DNA from: Panonychus citri
Lineage: Eukaryota; Arthropoda; Arachnida; Trombidiformes; Tetranychidae
Reading direction: 5' to 3'
Length of the DNA stretch: 64,000 nt
Assembly: GCF_014898815.1 (NCBI RefSeq)
Contig: NW_026515500.1
Coordinates: 806,001 to 870,000, forward strand
Below the pieces are notes generated by a model, which was given only the letters and a program-made list of their open reading frames with translations, was not told where the DNA came from and made no database searches. Position 1 is the first letter of the stretch. The number at the start of each line of letters is the position of its first letter. This document shows positions 1-14,479 of this stretch, piece by piece. Both the position numbers and the translations under genes were made by a program.

Positions 1-719
1 GCTCGTCTACAAAGTTATTAGATTAAAATGATAACCATTAATCACTGAACTCTAACTGAATAATGTAACAACTTTGTTTTTTCATCACTCAGACTTGTAA
101 TCATTTATTTAAGTGATTCTCATGATGAGAATGAAGATGAAGATGAAGATAAACAGAGTAAAGAGTTGGAAAGATGATGATGATAATTGTTATTCTTTTG
201 TTCATTTCATCTTCTTCCTAATTCCTTCATCCGAATCTTTTTTTTTACCATTCTAATGATCATCTTCCGTCTATTGATTAAACCGAACCATATTTACCCT
301 CAGTTAGATAATTTCATCATTCTCATGTAGCATCTTCACTTAGCATCCTCATCCTCATCACTTTGAACCCCTTTTATCATGAAACATTAAAATGATCCCA
401 TGGAAACAAGACTCTAAATCATTAATCATCTTATTGATTTAATACTTTAGAGTTTAAAGAAAAAAATTTCCACTCAAATTTCAACTAATTGGATTAACTT
501 TAATTCACAATTAATTATTAATCGTACAATTCATTTATTATTCAATATTTTCATTCTGTTTGGCAACTTTTATATACGAAGGAGCAACTGATATTTTTGA
601 AAAACTTTGATTGTTGGTATTTGATTAAAATAAGATAATTAGATTTAGTTGTTGTTACAATTTAAGAACTGTATTTGTCTTTACAATTTAGATTGACATG
701 TAAATATTATCATGATTTA
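1..719. other. Intergenic, 3' side of the MAK-like kinase
   Basis: AT-rich sequence with short GATGAA/TCATC runs near 126-180 and 300-360. I see no open frame with coding character and no RNA gene. It probably holds the 3' UTR of the minus-strand kinase gene and then spacer. Confidence 0.5.
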
Positions 720-2860
720 TCATCCACCTCCTCTGAAGGTCAAATTTCGAGTACTTTGTCCAACAATATATCTTGACCTCGTAAGATATTGATCTTTCAA
801 TGAGATACTCAAGTTACGATTAAATTGTGAGTTTGACTGGTCAATCGATTCATGATGATTGACCAAAGGATTTGGAATAGATGATTTTGATCTGATAATC
901 TCTTTCACCTTTTCTTCACTCAAATCACCTGAAAGTGGAAAATTAGATCCACTTCGTGTTCCATTATTATTATTATTTGCATCATTGTCTTTCCATTTGG
1001 TAGTCGTGGTCATCTTGAGATTACTGGACAGTCGATTTGATTGTCGTATCGAAGATGAAGTTATCTGTTGTGAACCAAGGGTTTGATTCACTTGGAAATA
1101 ACTATACTTTAAACTAGAGTAAACTGTTGGTCGTTTAGATGGAGACCATTTTAACATGTCAACAATTAACTTAATTGCTTCGCAACTCGCATCGGGTACA
1201 ATGGTTTCGAAATTGATCGAACTCATCAACGGAAATTTAAAATTCATCGAAGAGGCTAATTGATAACCTTCCATCCAATCATTCTGTGGATGATGAGGGA
1301 AGAGAAAAAATTATTCGATTAGGAAGAGAAAAAGAAAAGAAACATATTCGCAATATATGAATATCTCCATAGAGAATTGACAGAAGTTCTTGATTAATCG
1401 ATAATCGATTATGACGTGTTCTCTTTCTCTCTTGTTCCTCTGTTATCCTCATGGAATCCATGACATGGATCATTCATCAAATTCCGTGAACAAAGATCAT
1501 CATTTGAATTGCATCTTCGTCAAAAGGTTAATCGTTTCTATCTTTCCATGAATTTCATCATGATGATTATCTGAATCACTCAAATTATCATCTCTTCATT
1601 TTTCCTTCCTTACACTGATCATACAATGGACATTAATGACATGCATCTTTCAAATGAGATCATATTTCATTCACACTTAAGCTTTCATTTTGCTTGAATA
1701 ATATCAAGTTTACCTTATCGGGTGTTCCAAGGACTGAACAGATTCTGAAAATTTGATCGATTTCACTTCGACCTGGAAAAATGGGTTGAAGGGAATACAA
1801 TTCCGCCATGATACAACCAACCGCCCAAATATCAATGGGTGAAGAGTAATTGGTTGACCTTAACAGGACTTCGGGTGCTCGATACCAACGGGTTGACACA
1901 TAATCGGTATAAGGTGGACGAGAACGGATCTCACGGGCAAGGCCAAAATCGGCGATCTTGATCAATTCTGGTCCATTGCAAAGTAAATTTTCGGGCTTAA
2001 TGTCCCGATGAAAGAATCCATGTTTATGCATGAAATTAAGTCCATCTAATATTTGGTACATTATATTTCTTATCACAGGTTCGGCAAATGGTTTCTCTCT
2101 ACATTGGAACAATTAAAATCGATACACAATTAACGAAAATTTTTCATTGAGCAACAATTAAGTAACTCTAATTACCTGTCCTTGATTAATTGGTAAAGAT
2201 TTTCCTTCATATATTCAAAGACAAAGTAAAGTTGATTGTCCTCTCTAATCACTTCTCGTAATTTAACCAAATTAGGATGACTTAATTTCTGTAAAGACTG
2301 TACAACAAAAATTTAAACACAATTAAAACTGGTCAATCATATTGATTAGGCCAATGAACATTTTCAAGGACAATTTAATCAATAACCTTGACAATCAACA
2401 AAATTTTACCTTTATCCCAAGATCGTTATATTAAATAATTTGATTGGAATACAATTGATTAATATTATTAGTTTGTGAATGACCATTGGTCCGTATGAAT
2501 TTCATTTCTACTCACCTTGACCTCTCTAAGATTCATACACTCTTCCCATGAATGATACAGTTTCTTCATTCTGTTTAAATGAGAGGACAATTAGCACAAT
2601 TTACTTTGTCCACCAATTAATTACTTGATTAGATTAGATTATTGATCTTGATCTTACTTTTTAATTGCAACTTTCTCACCAGTGTCCAGCCTTTGAGCAA
2701 GTAAAACTGTCCCATAAGTCCCATCGCCGAGTTGGCTCAACATAACATAACGATTCATACCCTTGGACATTTTAATCACCTCTCGACCTGAGGGTGGGAT
2801 TGTTGTAGTAGTGGTGGTGGAGGATGAAAGTCCAATTGGTGGTTCGTGTAGAGACAACAT
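720..2860 (-). CDS. MAK: MAK/CILK1-type ciliary serine/threonine kinase, 5 exons
   Basis: Predicted 442-residue RCK-family kinase. In other animals these kinases (MAK, CILK1/ICK, DYF-5) act at ciliary tips and control intraflagellar transport and cilium length. Exons on the minus strand: 2860-2658, 2570-2516, 2297-2176, 2098-1714, 1283-720, all with GT-AG borders and matching phases. Visible motifs: glycine loop GDGTYG (about 45-50), VAIKK with the ATP lysine (about 67), HRD (157-159), DFG (177-179), the TDY activation motif (191-193, the MAPK-like dual phosphosite typical of this family), then WYRAPE. After the kinase domain a short polar tail of about 140 residues ends in a motif like the QYxxxSRYxxG motif of vertebrate MAK/CILK1. 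The tail is much shorter than in vertebrates. The start at 2860 adds a Ser/Thr-rich leader; MSKGMNRY, at residue 31 or 35, is an alternative start. The family call is firm; MAK versus CILK1 is not resolved. Confidence 0.95.
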
Positions 2861-5444
2861 TTAATCACAATCACATAAAATTGAACAATTTAAACTCGTT
2901 CATCAAATCAAATAACCAATAATCTTGAACATCATCACTATCCAAATGCAACAATATTTGTTTAGATTATTTTAATTTACAATATAACAACTAATCAATA
3001 TTATCTAATGATTTATAATGAAACCGTTTCTTTTATTAAAATTTGTAAGTTTAATTGTTGACGATTGACAAACAACATTGATATTGAAAATGAAAATGAT
3101 AATAATTACATAAATCATTACCATGCGTACCATTAGATTAATGTTGAATTGTTTTGAAAATTTTTCCACAATTAACTCATTGCTATGGTTACATTGGGAA
3201 AATAATAATAACGATTTGATAATTATCATCAACTGAGGATAAATTTATTTTCGTATTTACTTTGAGCAAAAGATTACCGATAACAACCATGTGATTAAAA
3301 GGACTGATCGAGTGTCAGTTAATCTCTCTTGATAATCTAATCCTTTTCGGTTTGGCCAATCAATAGGCTTTCTCTGTGTACAGAGAATTTACTAAATTGT
3401 TATCAATTTAATTTCGATTAGTTTGTTTTTCGCTCACTAGATGGCAAACCTTTTCTTCTAATTTCTTTTGGAATCAAAAAGTTTATTAATTGTTACGATT
3501 GGATGAACAAATCAATAGTGATTCGAGAAGATATTTGGTTTTGTTTATAATAATCGAAATAATGTTTTTCGTTTTTGCGAAAAATGAAATAACGATAAGC
3601 AAATTGTTCATTTCTAAGAATGAGAAGTTTTCGCACTCAGGTGATTATGGAAAGAGTCTGATCTTGACTAGAAGTTGATATTAAATTGTGTTGATTTTTG
3701 TATGGGAGAAAAAGAAACAGTAACAATTAACTGATTGTAAGATGGAGAAAAAGTGAACAAGTTAATATAAAATAAGAAGAAAAAAAGAAAAGGTGAAAAT
3801 CAATTGCAAGTTGAACCTGCGCATCGATTTTCTCATCAACATGATCATCATTTTTCATCTTCATCCTTTTCTATCCAATTTTTACCTAACCAGAATTCAG
3901 CATCACCTCTCCTTCTACTTCTCATAGTTTCTCATCTTCATCAATTCTCCCCTGAGTTTCCTGAATCATCATGGAGAAAAAAAAATCTTCTCAAGAGTAA
4001 TCTTCACTTCTTCTTTCATCTCCACCTTCATCACTTTCCCTTTCCTGTTCCTCATCTTTGTACTTCCATAAACCATATAAGATAATCACTCACCTACATC
4101 AACCAATTATCCACACGGTCTCATCATCTTCATCTTCATCTTAATCATCATCTAAATTTTGCAATATCTTCTAATCAAATATAAACAACAAGTCAAAATA
4201 ATCCAATCAACATCAGAAACATCAGCTGTCCAACAACCAAATCAATCAGCAAATTGAATCAACGATCACATTTTCAATAGTTAATCAGTTGCATCTTTAA
4301 TGTATATTAACCAATGTTGATAATCTTGTTTAATTGTTTACAATTTAGCTCATGTGAGAGTAACAAAAACAGAGCAATCAAATATTGATCATCATCATTT
4401 GTATACAACTGAATACATTTGTTTCACCCAATGTAATATATCTGATCACCAATCTTACTAATTATTCATTTCCATTGTATTCATAACTGTTAATCATCTT
4501 ATCATCATCATTGATTATCAATTAATCTACTGGTTCATTCCCTGTAATTTTCTGGTTTACGGTTTATTTGGTTTTCGATTCTGGTTCAAAGTGAGAAGAG
4601 TAAAAAAAATTCTGGTTCTCATATTGGAACTACATTGAATTTCTGGTTACATCTGAACATTAGATTCATTGTTAGAACTCAGAATTTCATCCTTATACTC
4701 AATCGATATCATGGTAAGAATACAATTCCCATCTTCCTAATCATCCTGATCATTATCACTTCAAATGAAATAATGTTATAATAATAATTATATTAATTAT
4801 TACTCTAATTATCTGATTACCTTTTTCATTATTATTATCCATTAATTCATCCCAATTCCCTATTATTAATAATAGATTATTAATCATCACAGTCTAATTT
4901 TGTCGATATTTAGTTTAATTGTAAACAATTCAGGTAGAAAATAAATATTATCATTGATAATCAATTACCATTCAACTGTTAATTTAATTGTTTAATCACT
5001 CACACACACACACTAAAGTTAATCAGATTAAATTAGTTTCACTTGAGTGAAAATACTTAATGAAATTTAATTTCTTTTCCCATTTTAATCCCAATTCAAA
5101 TTAATTACTAATCAATATCTTAATTAGTTAGTATTTTGTTTTTCTCAAATATTTATTACCTTTTAATCTTAAAATTGAAACAATTTAACAACAATTAATT
5201 TGTTTATTATTGAATAACAATCAACTTGACAGTTGCATGTTAGTGGAAAGAAATTGTTAATTCAATTTCATTGGAATCTCACATTTCCTTAATTTTTTTT
5301 CTCTCTTTTTCTTAATTTTCTTACCTTTACAATTTATCTTCTCTGTCGTTTCTCTTACCTGTCTAAAGGTAATTCTATTGGCTGACTCATACTCTTTATC
5401 ATCATCTTCATCTTTCTTTCATCTTCTTCTTCTAAGAAACTTGT

Positions 5445-5476
<32 letters not shown>

Positions 5477-5868
5477 AGTTAAAGTTTTGATTCTTTGGTT
5501 CCTATCAGTTGGATGTTAACTTTCAACCGAATCACATCAACGTTAATCTTTCATTTTCCATTAAATCTTCGTTATTAAAACGAATAGACAATTAAGTGAC
5601 TTTTAAATTGTGCCAACGAAATTCAATCGATAATCTTTAATTACAATGGAAATTGGGAAAAGAAAAATTGGAAATTCATTGATTAGAAAAGTTAAAATCA
5701 GCTGATTGATTTTACCAACGGAATATAATTGTTTTCATCAATTTGAATGGTTTTGTCTCTTTTTTTGTTGTTGATTAGTTAATTTGCTCAAAGTGTTGTG
5801 TGTTTCAATGTAATTAAATTATCAACTATTTCAACGATTAATTTGATTGTGAATAGGAAGTAACAAAA
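2861..5868. promoter_or_regulatory. Divergent intergenic region between kinase and serine-rich gene
   Basis: About 3 kb between two diverging coding starts, so it should hold both promoters and 5' UTRs. It contains short open frames (3490-3678, 3804-4085) that look like UTR or spacer, being rich in Ser/His/Leu from TCATC runs. It also has a short CA run (about 4998-5012) and a CT run (5445-5472). A near-consensus RFX X-box (13 of 14 positions) lies at 3179-3192, about 320 bases upstream of the kinase start. No further gene is supported. Confidence 0.45.
5445..5472 (+). repeat. (TC)14 microsatellite
   Basis: Uninterrupted CT dinucleotide run of 28 bases within the presumed 5' region of the serine-rich gene. 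Confidence 0.95.
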
Positions 5869-7521
5869 ATGACAGAAACAACAATCATGGAAAATAACAG
5901 TAACAATCAACAACAACAATTACCAACGACATTATTGATAAGTGAACAATCAACAAATATCAACAATATTGTTGACAATCAGGTTGATTGTGATTCACCA
6001 AATAATCAGAATCAATCTGATGATAATAATATTAATAATATTGTTATTAATAATGAAACATTTAACGATAACAACATGTCAACATTATCTTTATCTTCAT
6101 CATCACCACCAACATCATCCTCATCACCAACAGGCTTAACAACCTCATCTCCATCCTCATCAACAACAACATGTACCACAACGGATGTTATTGAAAATCA
6201 TCACTCTAATCATAATCATCTTTGGTCAATTGAGAAACAGCCAATGGTCAGTAATGACAATCACAATGATAAACAGCCGGAAATGGACAGTCTACTTGAG
6301 AAACTACGTAAAGGAATGGTAAGTTTACTAAGAAATTAACATTTAATTATGATAATCAACTTTCTTTAACCATATGATTATCAACAATTAAGAGAATAAG
6401 ATAATTGTGTTTGTCTCTTTTTCCATTGAAATTAGAGTCATTTTCTTCACCTTTTTCTCTTTCGACTATTGTTATTATTCATTTACCTTTTCTAAACTGC
6501 TAATTAGTGAATATCATTTCTCTCTCTACTCTCTGACCACCAAGTCCTTCAGCCTTCAGGGCAAATACCTGAAATAATGTTACTCTCACAAAGTAAATGA
6601 TAAATTTCACCATATCTTTGCCATTGAATGAAAACATTTTCATCTTCATCATAAATGGAAGATGAAAATACCTTTATCTTCATCTTTTTCGCCATTTTCT
6701 CTCTCTCTCTCTCTCCAACGAACTTTTTGTCTTCACTATCATCCTCATCTTCACTCTCCCAATCGTCTTTTTTTTTCATCAATTTTCATACCTTATGTCA
6801 GATATAAGACGACGATGACCTTTCACCCCCTAATGGACATTGTCCTTTCATCTTGACCATTTGCAAACCTCTACATTCAACTGTCAATCTAATCCATTGA
6901 CAATAATTGTCAAGTAACAACGATTTGTAATAATTTTACCATTACAATTGAAATTTGATTTACCTGAGCAAAATATTTATCAACAATTAATTGTAATGCT
7001 AACTAATGGTCAATCATAATAATAATAATATTTCAAACTCAACCAACCATTTAACAAGTTAAAAAATGATTACTATTATTGATTATGATCAAGATGATTT
7101 ATTTTTATTACAATTTAATGCAATAAAAATAATTTACAAATCGTATCAATTGAATTTTAAATACTTGTAATCAAAGTTAATCATTGTAAATATGCAATAC
7201 AAATTGTCATTGGGTAAACTTTGCTAATGTCAATCTATACAATTAATTTACATTTTAAATTGTTTAATTTATCATGCAATCAATTAGATTTACCTTGATT
7301 GTGATTTAATTTGAAACGCATTTTGTGTCGCTAATCATTTGAAAATTAATCAATAAATTATGATCACAATTATCACATGAAGAGGAGAAATATTTTTACA
7401 TGTAATTTAAATATCTTACAATTAAAATTAATGATCAACTGGTGATAACCATTGGATCATTACCTTAATTTTTTCAACAATTTTCAACAATTTAAATACA
7501 ATTCCAGTTTTTATCTTCCTA

Positions 7522-7598
<77 letters not shown>

Positions 7599-10500
7599 CT
7601 CATCCTCATCACTCAAAATCTTAAATTATTACATCCTCATCATTTAATCACAATCCTCTTCATCTTAATCATTATCCTGATATATTCAAATAAATTCAAT
7701 CATCTTTGACAAAACTTGGTGATGATCAGGTTTTTATCATCATCATCATCATCATCATCCTTCATCCTCATCACTTTTATCATCATCTCAATCATCAATT
7801 TCCAGGTAAAAACCATTAGCCAAATCAATCTAATCAATTGACCAATAAAATAGTTTAAATCAATCAACAAATTAACATTATCTAAATCACTTAATCATAA
7901 TTAACTTTATATATATTTTACATTATCTGCATAATAAATAATCACAATTAATAGATTCCGTTTCTTAATTGTCAATGAAAATAACTTCAATTCCATTGAT
8001 AAAAAGTTAATTCAGTTCTAGTTGTAATACATTATATAATAAATTATTGGTTTTCAATTAATATTCACTTTCATGACAATCAAAACTGATTTTTGTCTAT
8101 TATTATTAATTACATATCGATAATTAAATCAATTGATTCAGTTAATGATTAGACTAAAGTCAATTATCAACAATTAACATCTGCTCCTTATGATTAACTT
8201 TTTAATCTCTCATTTAATTGTTACTGATTGTTTTTTTTTTGCTCGTTGTTGTTTCATTTGAAAGTTGATTAATAATTTGCTATTAATATTGTTATTGTAT
8301 TAAATTTAATTTAGTTGGCTAATTGTTACCATTTATAATTAGCATCAAGGTAAAAGGTGATATTAACCAGATTAACTAATAAATCATTGAAGATGAAAAC
8401 TTTAATCATGATGATGAAATTAAATCTAGTTAATAATAAACTTGTTCAACTCAAATTTTTCACTCCAAGATAATTAACTCAATTTAAACTCTTGATTATA
8501 TGTTGTTGTTTAATCATAATTAACGAAATCATTACTTTTCCATTGGTAAATTGTTAATGTATATAAAACAACAATTAAATCAACTGTCAATTACTTTAAA
8601 TTGTTTCAATTGATTGTTTATTTGTTTCTCATTGATTTTTAAATTGTCAACTTGTTTGTGATTCTCAATGAGTTTGATTAATCAAAATATTTTAATAACA
8701 ATTTGATTACAGTTTAATCAACTTAATCCAGAGTTAATTTAATTTTAATCTGGTTGATGTACTTTTGCCTTGATTGTGATTAGATTATGTTATTAAATGT
8801 ATGTTATATCAAATCGGATTATGATTTATCTTACTGATTATCATCCCATTGATTGTTAAGGTTAATCATTATATCATTTGATGGTTTTAATCACAATTAA
8901 CAAACCGGAATCAATAATATACTTTAACGATTAAAGATGAATCTCTTTTTAATTTTCATTCCCTTCTCGTTTTCTGTTGTAATTGATTAACTTAATTCAG
9001 TTTCTATTCACAATCTTGTTAACCCACAATTAACAGTTAACGACACTTGGGTTACCTTTTTTATTAATTTAATTTTATTAACTTATTAATTGTACATAAA
9101 AATCAAAGCTAAACATGGTAACAATTTAACATTAATTAAGGTTGAACATAATCATATAAATTGTCAATTGTCAACAAATGATTAACGTCAGAATTGAAAT
9201 AATAATGTAACACTTTGAGTAGTTTAATTTAACGTTTAAATCAGTAATTAACTTTTTCAAATGATTTAATAAATTACCAAAATCAAATATCAATTGATTA
9301 ACCTAAATTTCAACTAACTATTAAATTGAATTGTTACAATCACGCTGGTTTTTTCATTCTCATTAATTAATTACCATCGTCACTTATCATCCATTCATGA
9401 CAATTACAATTTTCGCCTAATTAATTAGCTAATTAACTTAACAAAAAGTAATACAAAAGGCTCAACTACATGATAATGATTAATAATTAAGAAACGTATA
9501 TAAGATAATTATAGTTTCTTGTTGGTTACACTTTGTTTTCAATTAGCTAATTGTGAAAAAAAGTGTCATTGTAATCAAATTATCAATGATAATTGTAATT
9601 AATTGTGTGAATATTATTACATCCAAATCAAAATGATTAGATTAATAGTGTTATCAATCATATAATTTGTACTATTAGATAGAAAGTAACAATTAAGCCT
9701 AACTACCTTTGAGAATTAACAACAATCAACAAATTTTCTCATCGCAAACAAGTTAATTAGTTAACCATATTCTACTTATTGATCTTAATCATTTGCTTTT
9801 TCATAATCATCAATTTGACCTTAATCTTTTTCCATGAAAAAGTTAATCCTTCAACGAAATTTAAATCCAAAGGAAATTGTTTTAATCCTCTAAGGTTTAT
9901 CTCTCCTTTCATTTTATCCCATTTACGTTGATTGTGGTTAACTTATTATATAACAGGTTCTATACTTGTAATGGTTAATATGCTTAATTTAATTCCCATC
10001 ATGATTAACCTTCTCAATCGATAACAATTTAAATCCAAACAATAAGACAACAAGTTAATCCAAATGAATGATGAACCATTTTTTTCTGGACTGAATTAAC
10101 TTTTACCAATTGATTTACATGATTATCATGATTCCATCCCTTTTAATGGCAATAATAATAATAATATCATCTTAATGATGATTATCTAAATAGTAATAAT
10201 AACGATAATCATAATCTAAATATTAAAATCATCTACTTGACAAACAATTTAAATGATAACAAGTTTTATATTAATAACTAGTAACTGTCATTAACATTTC
10301 TCCCAATCATTATCTAAAGTTAATTATCATTGAATATGTAAAATCATTTAGTGATTTAATACTTTTTCATTATTCCAATTGATTAATCTACTAAATTGTT
10401 TACGTAATGATTGGGATTCAATAAGTAATGATAATGATTCTCATCCTGATGATTATTATTGAGACTTTTTCACCATCACAGAAAACTTAATACTGACCAA

Positions 10501-10607
10501 AGGACAGGAAAAGGAACCAAGTTTTCCTTCATCATCTTCCATCATTTTCAATTTTCTTCTTCCTCAGTAACCATTATTATCTTCATCTTTTTTTTATCTT
10601 CTTTATC

Positions 10608-10638
<31 letters not shown>

Positions 10639-12071
10639 AAACATCCGCTTAATCTTGTCCGTGTTTCTTTTCTGTAACATTCAGTATGACGATGATATTA
10701 TTCATCAAAATTTAAACAGTAAACTGATAAACATCAAATGTCATGTCTTCCTTATGATACTGACAATTTGTAGTAACTATTACATGAGATTAGGAATTAA
10801 GATAACCAATGATTAGCTAATGATTAATATCGCTTTATGAAAATCACAGTAATTTATAGATAAAGTTTGATTATCGTTGCAGTATTGGCAAAATGAGATT
10901 GAAGATTATCATAATATTAATAATAGTTACAATTATATTCTAATACTGACTTGACAGTTAATATTGTCCCTTAATTGTAATCATGTTTATGTAACAGCTT
11001 ATTTGAATAAAGAGAGAGAGAGAGATGATCATTCAACCTAATAACAATCAGTTTGATGATGATGAATGATTGTTACATTGATTGTGATGTTTTCTTTTAC
11101 TTTCTCTAAATTGGATCAAACTAATTAAATTATTGATCATTCGTCATGTGTTGGATTATACAACAATGATCAACATCAAGGGATAAGATTGGTAATTAAT
11201 TGTGTAATTAAATATCTTGTACAAGTTGTTTGTTGGTTATTTGGATGATCTTAACGATGGAGATGAAGATGATGATGAAGATGATGATGATTACCATAGA
11301 ATAGGTTTCACAGAGTAAAGTCTCTAATGGATACTTGGTGTCTTCTAATTTTACCCTAAGGTTAAATTGAGGGTATAAAGTAGAGAAGAAGATGATGATA
11401 AAGTTGATGATAATGACGATTATGATGAGAAAGAAAAGAAAAGCCAAAAAAGGCATCAATCTTCAACGCGGTATATTGGCTTCTAATTCGATGAGGTTCC
11501 TCAAATTGTGTTGACCTCCAAAGGTTCATTTGTGTTGGTCCAACTTTTACCTGGAAAAGAAAATAGATAAAAAAAACGAAAGGTCAATAGACGTTCACAG
11601 AGAAAGAGAAGAGAAAAAAAAGGAGAGGACAGAGGTCAAGATACTACATTTTGTTGTATTAATAATCAACCTAATTTTCAGTTGATTGTCTTCAGTCTTG
11701 ATAATCAGTCATTTTACTAACTAATTTGACAGATAATAATAGGAATAAAACATTGTAATGATATAATTAGTATAATGATTGAATATATAAAATGCAATTG
11801 AATTAGAAAGTTAAATATTTCAATCAACTTGAACCGGATCACTTGTTTCACTCACAATTTAAGGTATTTGACATTCGTGGGACAGTTAACCATAATTTTG
11901 TTGGTCTTACACCTCGAAGGCTTTTTTTATCCTAATATAATAACAATATTATGTGGGAACTTAAGGATGACGATTCTGTTTCCCAAGGGTAGAACCCAAA
12001 GATTTTAGAATCTAGAATGACCTGAGATATTTGACTTACTCTTCATTATATCTTCATCATCAAAATCGTCT

Positions 12072-12111
<40 letters not shown>

Positions 12112-14447
12112 ATGATTCGTGGTAACTTCTAGTGGACTCAGAAAAAAAGATTCCATGGCTTTTTCCTTGCTTCATGTTCCAAGTCAACAACAACAGGGAG
12201 AAGAAGAAACAAAAAAACCATCATCATCATCATCTTAATTTCCCACCAATAGATTCATCATTTTCAGATTATGATGATAGTGATGATGAGAATGGGCACT
12301 CCCTGTTGTTTTAATGTAATCATCACGATCCAAACACTGAATATATTCATTATAATCTTTTAAATTATCTGTCCTTTATTGTTTCGTCCAAAAGTAAACG
12401 CCTTTCGATTAAGAAAAAAAAAGTTAATGAAAGAAAAGAGAAACAAAAACTTTGTCATTATATCCAATAAGTGATTTAGTTAATTGTAATAGATTGTTGG
12501 ACAGTTTCATTAGTATCAGTTATTACCTTGTTGATACATGAAAAGGTCTCTATTGATCTAGATGATTATTTTCACGTTTAAATTGTCATAATAATGTCAC
12601 CAAGATGATTCCTTTTTCCCAATCAGAACTCATATTAGTTGATTTTTCCAGGGATAAGAAAAACATGAAGACAGAAATAAAGAAGAGCAATATTAAGGTT
12701 AAGAGGTAAAAGTTTATGATCAACGTCAAAATTAATGTTACCTTGATTTGTGATGAAATTTAGCCCATTTTCGGCGATTGCAGGTCAATTAAGGTTACTT
12801 TTAACCAGCGGGTAGTCTCATGTTTTATTACCATGGGAATCACAGCTACAAAGGTATATCCTTATTTTGGTTTCTCATCTCTCTCGTGAAGATGATTATT
12901 ATCATCTCAACTTTAATCCTATTGATGATGATAATGATGATGATTGGAGTTTAATATTGATTCACAATGATGAGTGACTTTACTCCTTGGTGATGTTAGA
13001 GTTGTCAAAGTGTGTTGACATTTTTACGGGGGTAAAACGACTGTAAACATTGAAAGAAAATTGAGTTGAAGGGTAATTAAAGTAACCTGAATACAGAGGA
13101 AAAGAGACTAACTAGATTAGCCTTAAGGGTGATTCAATTTTGTTCAATTCAGAAGCATAAACAATAAATATTCAGTTAAATGTATTCCCACCTCTTGTTT
13201 GTTTCGTTGACTCTTTTTTATCAACATTTAAGAAGAAAAAAAAAACCTCCGAAAGTAATGATAATTGTATTCATCAGTTTCTCGAGTGATCCTGATAATT
13301 GTGTCCACTTCAGTAGATTGATTAGTGATCATATTGTAGAAGGTGATTAAAGGTGGAGACTGTTAAAGAAAATTCAATTGTTTTCACCTCCGGGCAAATA
13401 GATTAACCCTTTAACAAATTTCCTTCCTTTGATGGTCATTGATTTCATCGGCTGTAAAACGAAACAGATTAACAAGATTCGTTAGAAAACTTTGACCCAA
13501 CACTCGAAGTAAAAAGCATAGGTCACAAGGTACACAACTTGACACTCTACTTGATACTTAAAAAACGAAATACTCACTAAAACCTTTGACAATTTAATCC
13601 GATTTGAAAATCTCTATCAAATTACCTTTACCTTTTTCCTTTGTGTTTCCCTATTGAAGGTAAACAAAAAAACAGCGAAAATGTTTCATATAATATGTTG
13701 AACAAATCTCTCCATCCAATATCTATACACAGAAAGATCCACTTATAAATCTGAAGAGATAATTATTTTCAGTCCAATAGGAAAGGAAAAGCCAAGAGGA
13801 TTAGTAGATTATGAGGATTTCAATTGGAAACAATTAATCCATCATGATTGAGATAATCTTCATTCTGTATTCAGTTGACCCACTGCCACTTTTTCCTAAT
13901 ACCATTAGATGGTCACAAATCTAAAACGGGATAACAAAAGACTTTACAACTTAAACCGTTATCGAAAAAAAAAGTTCTAAAAGTTCAATTTCATGTAAAT
14001 TCGATGAAAGTTATTGGGCTATTTTTCGAGGAGAAGTTGGAATCGTCACATTTGAAGAAAAGTTGATGAACCATTTAGTTTTTACTTAGAGAACAATTAA
14101 CTCTCTATGTGATTAAGATGATTCTCTATTTCCTTTTTATTACTTTTACCTGAATGTTCAACGATAATTACGTTACCTGAATCTCTAGTGAGGTCTAATA
14201 TTCATTTCTGTGTAATTCTAGTAAAACATTCAATTGTTTTGTAAGTTAATTTACCTTTTGACCGTAAATGTTGTTAAAAGGTATTCAATTGTTAATCGAT
14301 GATCTTTTATTTTACTTCTCATCTAATACGTTTAAAGACCTTATTTAGAGTATCATTAGTATTAGAAACAAATGATAATAATAACAGTGGATGTAATAAT
14401 AATAACAAACGAATAGAGTAGTAATCATGTAAAGTAGGAAAAGCTTT

Positions 14448-14479
<32 letters not shown>

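Noticed and set aside
7428..7709. Arg-Glu and Ser-Leu frames around the long CT run
   Set aside because: Translation of a (TC)35 microsatellite, not a protein gene.
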